Part shown: piece by piece, positions 44,222-52,699 of the stretch
How positions within the stretch are numbered: position 1 is the stretch's first letter
Layout of the letters: the number at the start of each line of letters is the position of its first letter
Source of the DNA: Sphingomonadales bacterium
GTDB lineage: Bacteria > Pseudomonadota > Alphaproteobacteria > Sphingomonadales > Govanellaceae
NCBI GenBank assembly: GCA_019455285.1
Contig: JACFMS010000005.1
Location: 62,001-126,000 of the forward strand
Length of the DNA stretch: 64,000 nucleotides
Reading direction: 5' to 3'
Made by a program: the position numbers and the translations under genes
The notes under the pieces: model-generated
What the model was told of the DNA's origin: nothing
Seen by the model: the letters and a program-made list of their open reading frames with translations, nothing else
Databases searched by the model: none

Positions 44222-45003
44222 CGATACGGGAAGTTGGGCTTGCGGCGGGCCAGGAAGGCGGCGACGCCTTCCTGGTGATCGACGCCGCTGAAGCTGTCGC
44301 GAAACATCGCCTCGGTTTCCGGCGTGTCGTCACTGACGCCATCGAGGATCAGGCGTACGATGCGCTTGATGCCGCGCACCCCCCATTGCGAGTTGGCGGC
44401 GATGGTCGCGGCAAAGGCGCGGGTCTCGGCGGTCAGGCTGTCGGCAGGGTAGAGGGCGTTGACGAGCCCGATCCGGAGCGCCTCCTCGGCATCCACCAAG
44501 CGGCCGGTAAACAGCATCGATTTGGCGTGCGCCGGGCCGATGAGATCGACCAGGTTCTTGGCGTCCTGCACGCTGTAGATCAAGCCAAGCTTGGCCGGGG
44601 TGATGCCGAGCCGGGCCGACGGCGCGGCGAAACGGATATCGCACGCAAGCGCCAGGCCGCAGCCGCCGCCGACGCACGAGCCGTCGATCATGGCAATGGT
44701 GGGCTTCGACAGCCGGGCCAGCCGGCGCTGCGCCTCGCGCACCGCCACCCGGTTGGACTCGCGCCGCGCCGGGTCGCTGGCGATGGCCTGAAACTCGCCG
44801 ATGTCGGCGCCGGCGCTGAACACCTCAGCGGTCACCGAGCGCACGATCAGCACTTTGACGGCGGGATCGGCGTCGATTTCGGCGGCCAACGCCGCAACGG
44901 CCTCCCACATCGCCTGGGTGAGGGCGTTCTTCTTGTCGGCGCGGTTGAGCACCAGTTCGGCGATGTCGCCGGAACGATCAAGATAAATCGGCGCGTCGGT
45001 CAT
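44218..45003 (-). CDS. Crotonase-superfamily protein lacking both catalytic Glu
   Basis: 261 aa with crotonase fold signatures (FSAGADIGEF, oxyanion-hole GSCVGGGCGLALACD). The two glutamates of enoyl-CoA hydratase are replaced: Gly in GGGCGLA and Pro in GITPAKLG. It is therefore probably not a standard hydratase. It is last in the MarR-led operon, suggesting a step in the same aromatic or CoA-ester pathway. ATG 45003 has AAGGGAG upstream. Confidence 0.85.
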   Translation of the reverse strand: MTDAPIYLDRSGDIAELVLNRADKKNALTQAMWEAVAALAAEIDADPAVKVLIVRSVTAEVFSAGADIGEFQAIASDPARRESNRVAVREAQRRLARLSKPTIAMIDGSCVGGGCGLALACDIRFAAPSARLGITPAKLGLIYSVQDAKNLVDLIGPAHAKSMLFTGRLVDAEEALRIGLVNALYPADSLTAETRAFAATIAANSQWGVRGIKRIVRLILDGVSDDTPETEAMFRDSFSGVDHQEGVAAFLARRKPNFPYR

Positions 45004-45026
45004 GTTGTCTCCCTTGTCGCCGACGG

Positions 45027-46229
45027 TTATAGCGAGGGCGTCGCGGCCGCGCCAGTGACCTTGTTCAAGGCCAGTCCCAGCACCGCCGCGCCGGCGGCGG
45101 CGATCAGGAACAGCCACAGGCCATCGTTCCACTGGCCGCTCCAGGCCACCACCGCCGCCAGCGCCGGCGGCCCAGCCAGGAGCCCCATGTTGGTGCCCTG
45201 CACGATAAGCCCGTTGACGGCGCCGATGTAGGCCGGATGGGGGGCGATCTCGGGCGCCGAGGCGAGCACGGCGGCGGGCAGCACGCCGCCGGTGGCGGAG
45301 AGCGCGGCGCAGGCGACATAGCGCGCCAGATCCGGCAGATCGGAAAAAATAACGAGCGCCGAGAGCGCCATCAGAACCGAGGAGACGGTAATCAGGCTGC
45401 CGTGACGATGGCCGGCGCGCAACAAGACGCCAGTCAGCAGGTTGCCGGAAATGTTCGAGGCCATGACCACGGCGGTCAAGGCGGCGGCGAGCGCGATTGA
45501 CAAGCCCCGCTCAGCTACCAGGAAGCTCGGCAGCCAGGCCATCACCGCCACGTATTGCAGGGCATAAAGCGCGAAAGCCCCGGCGGCGCACCACGGCCCG
45601 GGATGGCGCACGGCGGCGATCAGGGTGCGGTGAAACGGCGCGCCGCGCGTGCCGTGATGGGGACGGCCCTTCAATCCCATGGACGCCAAGAGGGTCAGCA
45701 CCGCAACGGCGATGCCGCTCAAGGTGAGCCACAATCCCTGCCAGCCCACGGCGCGCATCACCATTGGCGCCAAGAGGATCGTCAAAGACCCGCCGCCCGG
45801 CGAATAGACGGTCCACCACGAGAGCGCCAGCGGCCGGTCGCGGGGAATGGTTTCGCTGACCATCAGCGACGGCGCCGACACCACCACCGATAAAAATCCC
45901 GCGCCCTCCAATAGCCGGCACAAGAACAACAGCGGCGGCGCGGTGGCAAGGGTGGCCAATGCCGAGGCGACGGCCATGATGGTCAGACCGAAAAACAGCA
46001 CCCGCCGGTAGCCAAAGCGGTCGGCGGTGACGCCGGCGGCGACGCCGGTCAGCGCCGCCAGGATGTTGGTGGTGGAAAACAGCCAGCCGCCAGCCACCAG
46101 ATCAAGGCCGAAGTCGGCGCGCACCATCGGCATGGCGGGTGACAGTTTGAAGATATGGCCAGCGGCGATCATGCCGGCGGCGACCAAGGCGGCCACCGCC
46201 AGCCAGCGGGTCTTGGCGTCCTCGCTCAC
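45027..46229 (-). CDS. MFS transporter
   Basis: 400 aa with about 12 membrane helices and the loop-2/3 signature ADRFGYRRVLFFG. Likely imports the substrate of the neighbouring hydroxylase. GTG 46229 with GGAG upstream lies just after the DUF2783 stop; an earlier ATG start at 46274 would overlap that gene and is less likely. Confidence 0.88.
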   Translation of the reverse strand: MSEDAKTRWLAVAALVAAGMIAAGHIFKLSPAMPMVRADFGLDLVAGGWLFSTTNILAALTGVAAGVTADRFGYRRVLFFGLTIMAVASALATLATAPPLLFLCRLLEGAGFLSVVVSAPSLMVSETIPRDRPLALSWWTVYSPGGGSLTILLAPMVMRAVGWQGLWLTLSGIAVAVLTLLASMGLKGRPHHGTRGAPFHRTLIAAVRHPGPWCAAGAFALYALQYVAVMAWLPSFLVAERGLSIALAAALTAVVMASNISGNLLTGVLLRAGHRHGSLITVSSVLMALSALVIFSDLPDLARYVACAALSATGGVLPAAVLASAPEIAPHPAYIGAVNGLIVQGTNMGLLAGPPALAAVVAWSGQWNDGLWLFLIAAAGAAVLGLALNKVTGAAATPSL

Positions 46230-46233
46230 CGGC

Positions 46234-46428
46234 TCACCGCTCCGCCGCGCGCAGGGCCATGGCGATGGCGGCATCGACCTCGGTGAGGCCGGCCATCCTG
46301 CCGGCCAGCGTCAGGGCCAGGGCGGCGAGAAAGCTCCGCTCCTTGTCCTCGCCCACCGCATCGAGCGCTTGGGCCAACCGATCGAACGCTTGTTCAAGAT
46401 CACTGTCGCTCAGGCCCAGGCTCATCAT
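46234..46428 (-). CDS. DUF2783 small protein
   Basis: 64-aa protein beginning MMSLGLSDSDLEQAFDRLAQ, all predicted helix. DUF2783 genes typically sit beside FAD-dependent aromatic hydroxylases, as here. GGAGTGACG directly precedes ATG 46428. It may modulate or stabilise the hydroxylase, but this is untested. Confidence 0.85.
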   Translation of the reverse strand: MMSLGLSDSDLEQAFDRLAQALDAVGEDKERSFLAALALTLAGRMAGLTEVDAAIAMALRAAER

Positions 46429-46447
46429 CGTCACTCCGTAAAGGTTG

Positions 46448-48064
46448 TCAGGCGTTGCCTTGCGCGCGCTTGAGCGCCGCCTCCAGGTCGGCCAGCGATG
46501 GCCGCGCCTTGAACCGCGCTGCCACGTGGCCATCGGGACGCAACAGATAGAGGCTTGCAGGCGCGGCGTCAAAGTCCGCTCGCAGGTCGTCGGTCAGCAC
46601 CGTCAGCGACACCCCGGCCTGCGCGGCGAGCCATGGGCCAAGATAATCGCGCATGGCGTCATCGAATGCCAGCAGGGTAAAGGCGCGGCCGATCAGGTCG
46701 CACAGATAGCCGCCGTCGGTCAACCGCCGTCCGGGCGGCAGCGCCCCCGGCGGCGGGCCGCCGGCAAAAGCTCTATCATCCGTATTCAAGGCGCTTTCCC
46801 GGTAATAGAACGGCTGCGACTGGCGGGGGTTGATCAACGGCCGGGTCAGCGCCTGATCGACGGCCAGGCGCAATGCCGCCTCGCGCATCACGGCATAGCC
46901 GCGGCTCGGCGGAGTCATGAACAGGGTGCTTTTGCCGGCGTTGGCGAAGACGTCGAAGGTGGCGGCGCGACGCTCCGCGCCATAGCTTCGCAAGAGCGCC
47001 GGCGGGGCTTTGCCCTCAATCACCAGAGCCAGCTTCCAGCCGAGATTGTTGGCGTCGGCGATGCCGGAATTCAAGCCGCGCACGCCGAAGATCGGCACCA
47101 GATGGGCGGCGTCGCCGGCGAAGATCACCCGATCTTCTACATAATCGTCAAGGCACAAGCTGTGCGCCTTATAAAGGCTGAACCAATCCAATTCCCAAGG
47201 CTTGGTCTCGCCGATGAACGACAGATGAGCGGCGATGCGCTGGCGGATGCGCGGCTCCTGCAATTGCTGCTCCGCGTCCTCGTCGTCCCGCAACTGATAG
47301 TCGATGCGCCAGATATCGTCGGGCTGCTTGTGCATCAGCACGGTGGAGCCGGGATTGGATGGCGGATCGAACCAGGCGCGGCGCTCGGTGGGATAGTCAG
47401 ACCGCAATACGATATCGGCGATGAGGTAGCGTCCTTCATAGGATTGGCCATGGAGCGACAGCCCCAGCAACTGCCGCATCACGCTGCGCGCGCCGTCGGC
47501 GGCAATCACGTAACGGGCGCACAGGGGATAGCGGCCTTCCGGCGTCTCGATGTCGAGGGTGACCTTATCGGCTTCTCTTGTCAGGCCGACGACGCGGCTT
47601 TGCCAGCGGATGTCGATCAAGGGTTCGGCGGCGGCGCGATCGGTGAGGAATTTTTCCAGGTAGCATTGTTGCAGATTGACCATCGGGTAGAACTTGTCAT
47701 GTTCTCCGTGGGGCATCTCCAGGCGGAATACCGGCTTGTCCTTGTAATAGGACGTGCCGTGGGTCCACGGCAGTGCCTTTTTCATCACCGCCCCGGCGAC
47801 GCCGAGCGCGTCGAGAATTTCCAGCGTGCGGCGGGAGAAGCAGATGGCCCGGCTGCCTTCGGCCAGGGTGTCGTCGGCCTCGATGACCACCGAAGGCACG
47901 CCGAAACGGGCGAGCTCCAAGGCGGCGGTCACGCCCACCGGGCCGCCGCCGACAATGGCCACCGGATGCAGTTGACCGCCGCCTTCAAGCTCAGCCGGCC
48001 GCCGGAAGGCGAAATAGGGATAGGTGAAGTAATGCGACCTGGCTTGATCCTTAAAACTTGCCAT
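46448..48064 (-). CDS. FAD-dependent aromatic hydroxylase
   Basis: 538-aa flavoprotein monooxygenase of the phenol hydroxylase/MhpA group. It has the N-terminal FAD dinucleotide motif VAIVGGGPVGVTAALEL (about 35-51), the DG motif IAADGARS and the second FAD motif GDAAHLVPIFGVRGLNSGI. Hydroxylates an aromatic ring with NAD(P)H and O2; substrate unknown. ATG 48064 lies three bases after the marR stop. Confidence 0.92.
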   Translation of the reverse strand: MASFKDQARSHYFTYPYFAFRRPAELEGGGQLHPVAIVGGGPVGVTAALELARFGVPSVVIEADDTLAEGSRAICFSRRTLEILDALGVAGAVMKKALPWTHGTSYYKDKPVFRLEMPHGEHDKFYPMVNLQQCYLEKFLTDRAAAEPLIDIRWQSRVVGLTREADKVTLDIETPEGRYPLCARYVIAADGARSVMRQLLGLSLHGQSYEGRYLIADIVLRSDYPTERRAWFDPPSNPGSTVLMHKQPDDIWRIDYQLRDDEDAEQQLQEPRIRQRIAAHLSFIGETKPWELDWFSLYKAHSLCLDDYVEDRVIFAGDAAHLVPIFGVRGLNSGIADANNLGWKLALVIEGKAPPALLRSYGAERRAATFDVFANAGKSTLFMTPPSRGYAVMREAALRLAVDQALTRPLINPRQSQPFYYRESALNTDDRAFAGGPPPGALPPGRRLTDGGYLCDLIGRAFTLLAFDDAMRDYLGPWLAAQAGVSLTVLTDDLRADFDAAPASLYLLRPDGHVAARFKARPSLADLEAALKRAQGNA

Positions 48065-48067
48065 CGC

Positions 48068-48550
48068 TCAGGCCTCCGATAGAGGAGATAACCGGTCGAT
48101 CAAGGTTTTCAGCATCTGCTTCAAGGTCTGACGCTCAGCGGCGCTGTAGCTCGATAGCACCGACTCCTCGTGTTCGACCGCCCGGGCGATCAGGCCCTCG
48201 ACCATGGCCCGGCCCTTAGGGCTAATGGACACGCGCACCCGACGGCGGTCGGCCGAGGAGGCGCTGCGGCTGACCAGACCCTCGGCGATCATGCGGTCCA
48301 ACGCCTTGCTTAAGGTCGGCTGCTTCAAAAGCACGATTTTCGCCAACTCGCCCACCGTCAGGCCGTTGCTGTCGGACAGGGTAGACAGCACCCGCCAGGT
48401 CGGCGCCGCCACGCCCAAAGCGGTCAATTGGGCATGAAACTCAGCGCTTACCAAATGGCTGGCCCGGGCCAGGAGATAGGCAAAGTAGTCGTCGACGAAT
48501 CTGACGGTGGGATGGGGGGCGGCGGCGCGTTTTGGTATCTGTCGGGCCAT
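48068..48550 (-). CDS. MarR-family regulator
   Basis: 160-aa winged-helix regulator with the recognition region LTVGELAKIVLLKQPTLSKALDRM and the wing RSASSADRRRVRVSIS. It is the first gene of the five-gene operon MarR, hydroxylase, DUF2783, MFS, crotonase, and probably represses it until an aromatic ligand binds. I chose ATG 48550 with AGGA upstream; ATG 48562 is possible. Confidence 0.9.
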   Translation of the reverse strand: MARQIPKRAAAPHPTVRFVDDYFAYLLARASHLVSAEFHAQLTALGVAAPTWRVLSTLSDSNGLTVGELAKIVLLKQPTLSKALDRMIAEGLVSRSASSADRRRVRVSISPKGRAMVEGLIARAVEHEESVLSSYSAAERQTLKQMLKTLIDRLSPLSEA

Positions 48551-48618
48551 GGCGTCCTGCATCGGTTTTCATGCCGCAGCCTATCATGATTTTAGCGGGA
48601 AAAAATCGCTACCTCTTT

Positions 48619-48655
48619 TAGGGTCCAGACCCATAAATAATGGCTCTGGACCCTA
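48619..48655. other. Long intergenic hairpin
   Basis: TAGGGTCCAGA (48619-48629) pairs perfectly with TCTGGACCCTA (48645-48655). After one C-C mismatch, CCAT pairs with ATGG around the loop AAATA. Neither strand has a T run after it, so it is not a typical terminator. It lies between the divergent marR and lipoprotein genes, as an operator, a small structured RNA or a repeat relic. Confidence 0.6.
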
Positions 48656-48724
48656 GGCTCGATAATCTCCTTGGCACGGCTAGGAACGGACAGGTAAAAC
48701 AGAACCCACGGTAGCGAGGGTTGG

Positions 48725-49258
48725 ATGGTATCGATTGGAGTGCGGCTAGTGGTCATCGCCTTGGCGGCAGGCCTGGCCACGGGCTGCAGCCGTCTGCGGG
48801 ACGGTTGGCAAGGCTTCTGGGGGACGGAACGGGCGGCCAAGCAATCGGAGGCGTCCGCCGCATCAGACCAGGATGCGCCGCCGCCGGCGCAAGGTACGCC
48901 GTTGCCGGAATCAACGCCGCAAAGCGCCGCCGCCGTGCCGGAGCCCGAGCCAAAGCAGCGGCCGATGATCGAGGCCCGCCTGGAGCCGCCGCCGCCAACC
49001 CGGCTCACGGAGCGCCTGACGGGGCTTGATTTTGACGCCATGCGCGGCCTGTTGGGCGAACCTGTTGCGATCACAGAGGTGCCGCCGGGGCAGGAATGGC
49101 TTTATCGCGACGGCGATTGTACGCTGGCTATCCGCTTTTTTCCTGAACTGGAAAAGCTGCACTACCGCGCCCTCTCGGTGAGCGTTCACGACGAGGGACA
49201 GACCGACGGAGATCCACACCGCTGCCATGAATGGTTCATTGCGCGACTTAAATTCTGA
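48725..49258 (+). CDS. Lipoprotein of unknown function
   Basis: 177 aa. A signal peptide with lipobox LATGC (Cys21) is followed by a Pro/Glu/Ala-rich linker to about 85, then a compact domain (LTGLDFDAMRGLLGEP, EWLYRDGDCTLAIRFFP) loosely like BamE/OmlA-type folds. Alphaproteobacterial homologues often precede this type of response regulator. It overlaps the regulator gene by 32 bases. Confidence 0.82.
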   Translation: MVSIGVRLVVIALAAGLATGCSRLRDGWQGFWGTERAAKQSEASAASDQDAPPPAQGTPLPESTPQSAAAVPEPEPKQRPMIEARLEPPPPTRLTERLTGLDFDAMRGLLGEPVAITEVPPGQEWLYRDGDCTLAIRFFPELEKLHYRALSVSVHDEGQTDGDPHRCHEWFIARLKF

Positions 49259-49988
49259 ACTTGCGGCGTCCAATGGCGGAGCGGCGCTCAAGGTCGCCAT
49301 CGTCGACGATGATCCCCTGTTTCGCGAAGCCTTGCGCCTCAATCTGGAAGACGAAGGCTATCGGGTGGCGGAATTCGCCGACGGCAGCGCCATCGTCAAC
49401 TATGCGGCGTTGGACAAGGATTTCGACCTTATCCTGCTCGATTGGAAAATGCCCGCCATGGACGGCATCGAAGTGCTGCGGGTGTTGCGCGGCCGCGGCG
49501 TCAAGACGCCGGTGATTTTCCTGACCCTGTTGTCCGACGAGGTCTACGAGGAAGCGGCGCTGGCCGGCGGGGCAGTGGATTTTGTCGATAAATCCCGCAG
49601 TTTTTCCATCTTGTTGCGGCGTATCGAGGTGATCCGCCTGGGTGTCAAGAAGCCGGACCTGCCCGTGGATGCGGAAAGCGATATCGGCCCCTTGTGCTTG
49701 AAGCTGGCCAGCAAGCGGGCGGAATGGCGCGGCCAGGCGGTGGAGTTGACGGTGCGCGAATTCGATATCGTCGCGGCGCTCGCCGCCCGCGCCGGCATTG
49801 ATATGAAATACCGCGACATTTACGACACCGTGCACGGCCAAGGCTTTCACGCCGGCGACGGCGAGGAAGGCTTGCGCGCCACGGTGCGCGCCATCATCAA
49901 GCGCATCCGCGGTAAGTTCCGCGCCATCGATCCCGAGTTTGACCACATCGAAACCTTTGCCGGCTTCGGCTACCGGTGGCGGCCATGA
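49227..49988 (+). CDS. OmpR-type response regulator
   Basis: 253 aa. The receiver domain has phosphoacceptor Asp72 (LILLDWKMPAMDG), followed by a C-terminal winged-helix output (VELTVREFDIVAALAARAG ... FGYRW), in the ChvI-like style. The upstream lipoprotein and downstream kinase genes overlap it, making a three-gene unit. Targets unknown; the acyltransferase gene just downstream is a candidate. Confidence 0.92.
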   Translation: MNGSLRDLNSELAASNGGAALKVAIVDDDPLFREALRLNLEDEGYRVAEFADGSAIVNYAALDKDFDLILLDWKMPAMDGIEVLRVLRGRGVKTPVIFLTLLSDEVYEEAALAGGAVDFVDKSRSFSILLRRIEVIRLGVKKPDLPVDAESDIGPLCLKLASKRAEWRGQAVELTVREFDIVAALAARAGIDMKYRDIYDTVHGQGFHAGDGEEGLRATVRAIIKRIRGKFRAIDPEFDHIETFAGFGYRWRP

Positions 49989-51493
49989 GCACCCTCGGCG
50001 TGGCCGACGGCAAGCGGCGCGCCGTCATGCCGTTGGCGCTGTGGCTGGCGGCGCTGGCGGTGATTTTTCTCACCCTGCCCTTCGGTCTTTATCGCCTGCT
50101 GGAAGCGGCGGACGCCGACAAACGCGAACTATTGCTTGATAGCGTGCGCGATCGCGGCCGGCTGGCCATGGAAGTGCTGCGCCCGGTATTGTCAGAAACG
50201 GCCGATCGCGGGCTGATCGAGGCGCCGGCGGTGATCAATACCGTGGCCGCCGACGACAATGTGCTGCGGCTTTTTTTCCGTCCCGCCGACAGTGCGGCCG
50301 CCGGCTTCTATTATGTCGCCGCTGCGCCGGCGCGCAACAGCGATGAACTGGAACGGGAGCGCCAGTCGTTGCAGGGGCTGGGGGTGTTTGCGCATTTAAG
50401 CGCCGCCTGCGGCGATGGCCGCGCCGTGGTCGGCCGCCACCGCCTAGCGGAAACCGAGGAGGAAGTGGTGACGGCGGTGACGCCGCTCCTGACCGCCGAC
50501 GGCTGCTGGGCGCTGTTGACGGCGCTGTCCACCGCCGCTTATCAAAATTCCTCCATCGGCCGGCCCTATTGGGAGACGCCGGAAATCCGCTTCGGCGCCA
50601 TCGCCTATGTCGGCAGCCTGGTGGTGGCGGCGATGATCGTCTGGCTGATCTGGCGCGGCCTTCGTCAACTCATGGAGCGGGCGCGGGCCATTCGCCTTGC
50701 CGGCGGCGGTAGCGGTGGCTTTGCCGACGATATTGGGCCGCGGGAATTCGTCGAGGTCGGCCGCGAGCTCGACCGCCTGGTCAGCGCGCTTGATCGCTCG
50801 GCGCAGCTAATCCGCGAGGTGGCAGTGGAAAACGCCCATGCCTTCAAGCGGCCGGTGGCGATCATCCGGCAATCGATAGAACCGGTGCGCCGGCGCGCCG
50901 ACGATGCGCGGCTGGCCCGGGCGGTGGAGGTCATCGATCAAGCCCTCGACCGGCTGGAAAGCCTGATCACGGCGGCGTGGCGGGTCGATGATCTGGTCGC
51001 CTGTCTCATCCATCCCCGCCGCGAGGTGATCGATGTGTCGGCGCGGCTGCGGGAAATCGCCGCCGCTTATGGCAAGATGGGCGCCGGTGGCGGCATCAAC
51101 TTCAGCGCCGACATTACGCCGGAAATCAGCTTGCGCGCGGCGGTCGAACTCATCGACGGCATCGTGGAAAATCTGCTCGACAACGCCTTAAGTTTCACCC
51201 CCGCCGGCGGGGCCATTTCATTGTCACTCAGACACGCCGCCGCCGGGATTGAAATAGTCGTCTCAGACACAGGATGTGGTGTGCCTGAAATTTCTCTTCC
51301 CAAGATCTTCGATCGCTATTACACCAAAAGAACGGGGACGAGTAATCGCGAGGAAATCGGCCATTTAGGTCTTGGATTGTGGCTCGTGCGTCGCAACGCC
51401 GAAGCGCTCGGCGGCAGCGTCGCGGCGCGCAATAAATCCACCGGCGGCCTGGAAATCAGCGTCAAATTCCCGATCAGCGACGGCAACGGTTGA
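49985..51493 (+). CDS. Membrane sensor histidine kinase, atypical H-box
   Basis: 502 aa. TM helices at about 14-36 and 205-227 enclose a periplasmic sensor domain of about 170 residues. The dimerisation helix reads AHAFKRPVAIIRQS, so the usual HELRTPL box is changed, though a His is kept. The ATPase domain is intact: DNALSFTPAGG (N box), DTGCGVPE and GLGLWLVR. ATG 49985 overlaps the regulator stop; GTG 49976 is possible. Confidence 0.9.
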   Translation: MSTLGVADGKRRAVMPLALWLAALAVIFLTLPFGLYRLLEAADADKRELLLDSVRDRGRLAMEVLRPVLSETADRGLIEAPAVINTVAADDNVLRLFFRPADSAAAGFYYVAAAPARNSDELERERQSLQGLGVFAHLSAACGDGRAVVGRHRLAETEEEVVTAVTPLLTADGCWALLTALSTAAYQNSSIGRPYWETPEIRFGAIAYVGSLVVAAMIVWLIWRGLRQLMERARAIRLAGGGSGGFADDIGPREFVEVGRELDRLVSALDRSAQLIREVAVENAHAFKRPVAIIRQSIEPVRRRADDARLARAVEVIDQALDRLESLITAAWRVDDLVACLIHPRREVIDVSARLREIAAAYGKMGAGGGINFSADITPEISLRAAVELIDGIVENLLDNALSFTPAGGAISLSLRHAAAGIEIVVSDTGCGVPEISLPKIFDRYYTKRTGTSNREEIGHLGLGLWLVRRNAEALGGSVAARNKSTGGLEISVKFPISDGNG

Positions 51494-51641
51494 TTGGCCG
51501 GCTTCGGCGCTGTCACAGAATTGTCCCAGGCATTTTTGTGATTGGGCTGATAGATGTTTTCATCAACAAGCCGACGATAGAAAGCGTCGCCGTCATCATC
51601 TCCAACAATGTCCGATGTGTGAGTAAGGGTGGGTACGACAA

Positions 51642-52361
51642 TTGAGTAACGGAGAAGGGACGGCGGCGGCCCATGACGGGTCGGCGGCCAGCGCGCTCGA
51701 CTGCTTGCTGTCGGACGCTGGGATCCAAGTGGTGCTGGCGGAGACGCCGGCGCTGTTGGAGCGGGTGTTTCGCCTGCGCTATCAGGTCTACTGCATGGCG
51801 CGGGGGTTTGAGGATCCGGCGCAGCAGTTGTCCGGCCTCGAACAGGATCGCTATGACGAGTTTTCCGTCCACAGCCTGCTGTTGGACGGAGAAAGCGGCG
51901 ATGACCTCGGGTCGGTGCGTCTGGTGCTGCCCAATACGGTGGTGAGTCTGCCGAGCTACGCCATCGCGCCCGAGGTGAAAGAGCTTGCCGATCGCGACTT
52001 TCCGGCGGCGACCACCGCTGAAGCGTCACGGTTCCTGCGGGCGGTGGATGCCGGGCGGCCGAGCCGCTGGCGCAGCGCTGAGGAGACGCTGGCGTTGATG
52101 GCGGCCATCGTGCGGATGAGCGCCGAGCATGGCATGACCCATGTGTTGGCGCTGGTGACTGAGCCGATGCTGCGGCTGTTGCGGCGCTATCGGCTGAACT
52201 TTCGGCCTTTAGGGGAGCCGGTGGCCTTCAATGGCCTGCGCTACCCCACGGTTCTCGACTTGACGACGGACTTGGACGTCGTCGCGGCCGAGCGACCGGA
52301 GGTCTGGCGGATCTTGACGGCGGGCGGCGCATTGTATTCCCGCTCCGTCCCAAGTCTCTGA
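51642..52361 (+). CDS. Exosortase-associated-type / LuxI-like acyltransferase
   Basis: 239 aa. The segment VFRLRYQVYCMARGF and the Glu/Asp-rich FSVHSLLL region match the GNAT-fold acyltransferase family annotated as PEP-CTERM/exosortase-associated, a relative of N-acyl amino acid and autoinducer synthases. No exosortase gene is in the window. The probable start is TTG 51642; no ATG lies near the N-terminus. It follows the kinase by 148 bp and may be under its control. Confidence 0.75.
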   Translation: MSNGEGTAAAHDGSAASALDCLLSDAGIQVVLAETPALLERVFRLRYQVYCMARGFEDPAQQLSGLEQDRYDEFSVHSLLLDGESGDDLGSVRLVLPNTVVSLPSYAIAPEVKELADRDFPAATTAEASRFLRAVDAGRPSRWRSAEETLALMAAIVRMSAEHGMTHVLALVTEPMLRLLRRYRLNFRPLGEPVAFNGLRYPTVLDLTTDLDVVAAERPEVWRILTAGGALYSRSVPSL

Positions 52362-52699
52362 CCCCCAACCCACCGCCAGATCTCCGGCTCGCCCGAGCCG
52401 TCATCCGTCACACCGACAGCGCTTGAAGCGTCTCCCTCCCAGACGGCGGATGGCAAGGAACACTCTCCGGCCATCCCCCTGAGGCTGGAGGGGCCCATTC
52501 CCGAAGACCCTCCTCTTTCCATCCGTCGTCCCCCTGCTTTTCATTATCGTTTTAGCGCATTCTTATGCTTTAAAATAGGTAATTTGCGCAATTTAATGCT
52601 TATATTTCCCAATAACTGAACGCCTTCAGCGGAAAATTTCCCGGCAGTCGTGCCATAATACGCCCATCATACGCAACGGCTTAGGATATGAGGCGCGCC
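52362..52699. other. 338-bp non-coding spacer before IOR
   Basis: The left half is GC-rich with no convincing frame. The right half from about 52540 is AT-rich (TTTAAAATAGGTAATTTGCGC, TTATATTTCCC) and probably carries the promoter of the oxidoreductase gene. I found no TGC-N3-GCA motif, terminator, repeat or RNA gene here. Confidence 0.45.

Noticed and set aside
46445-48082. Open frame of 545 codons antisense to the FAD hydroxylase
   Set aside because: Complete overlap with a well-supported flavoprotein gene; His/Gln/Gly-rich shadow composition.
52241-52522. Minus-strand 93-codon frame in the spacer before IOR
   Set aside because: Low-complexity Gly/Ser composition, partial overlap with the acyltransferase and no homology signal; treated as non-coding.
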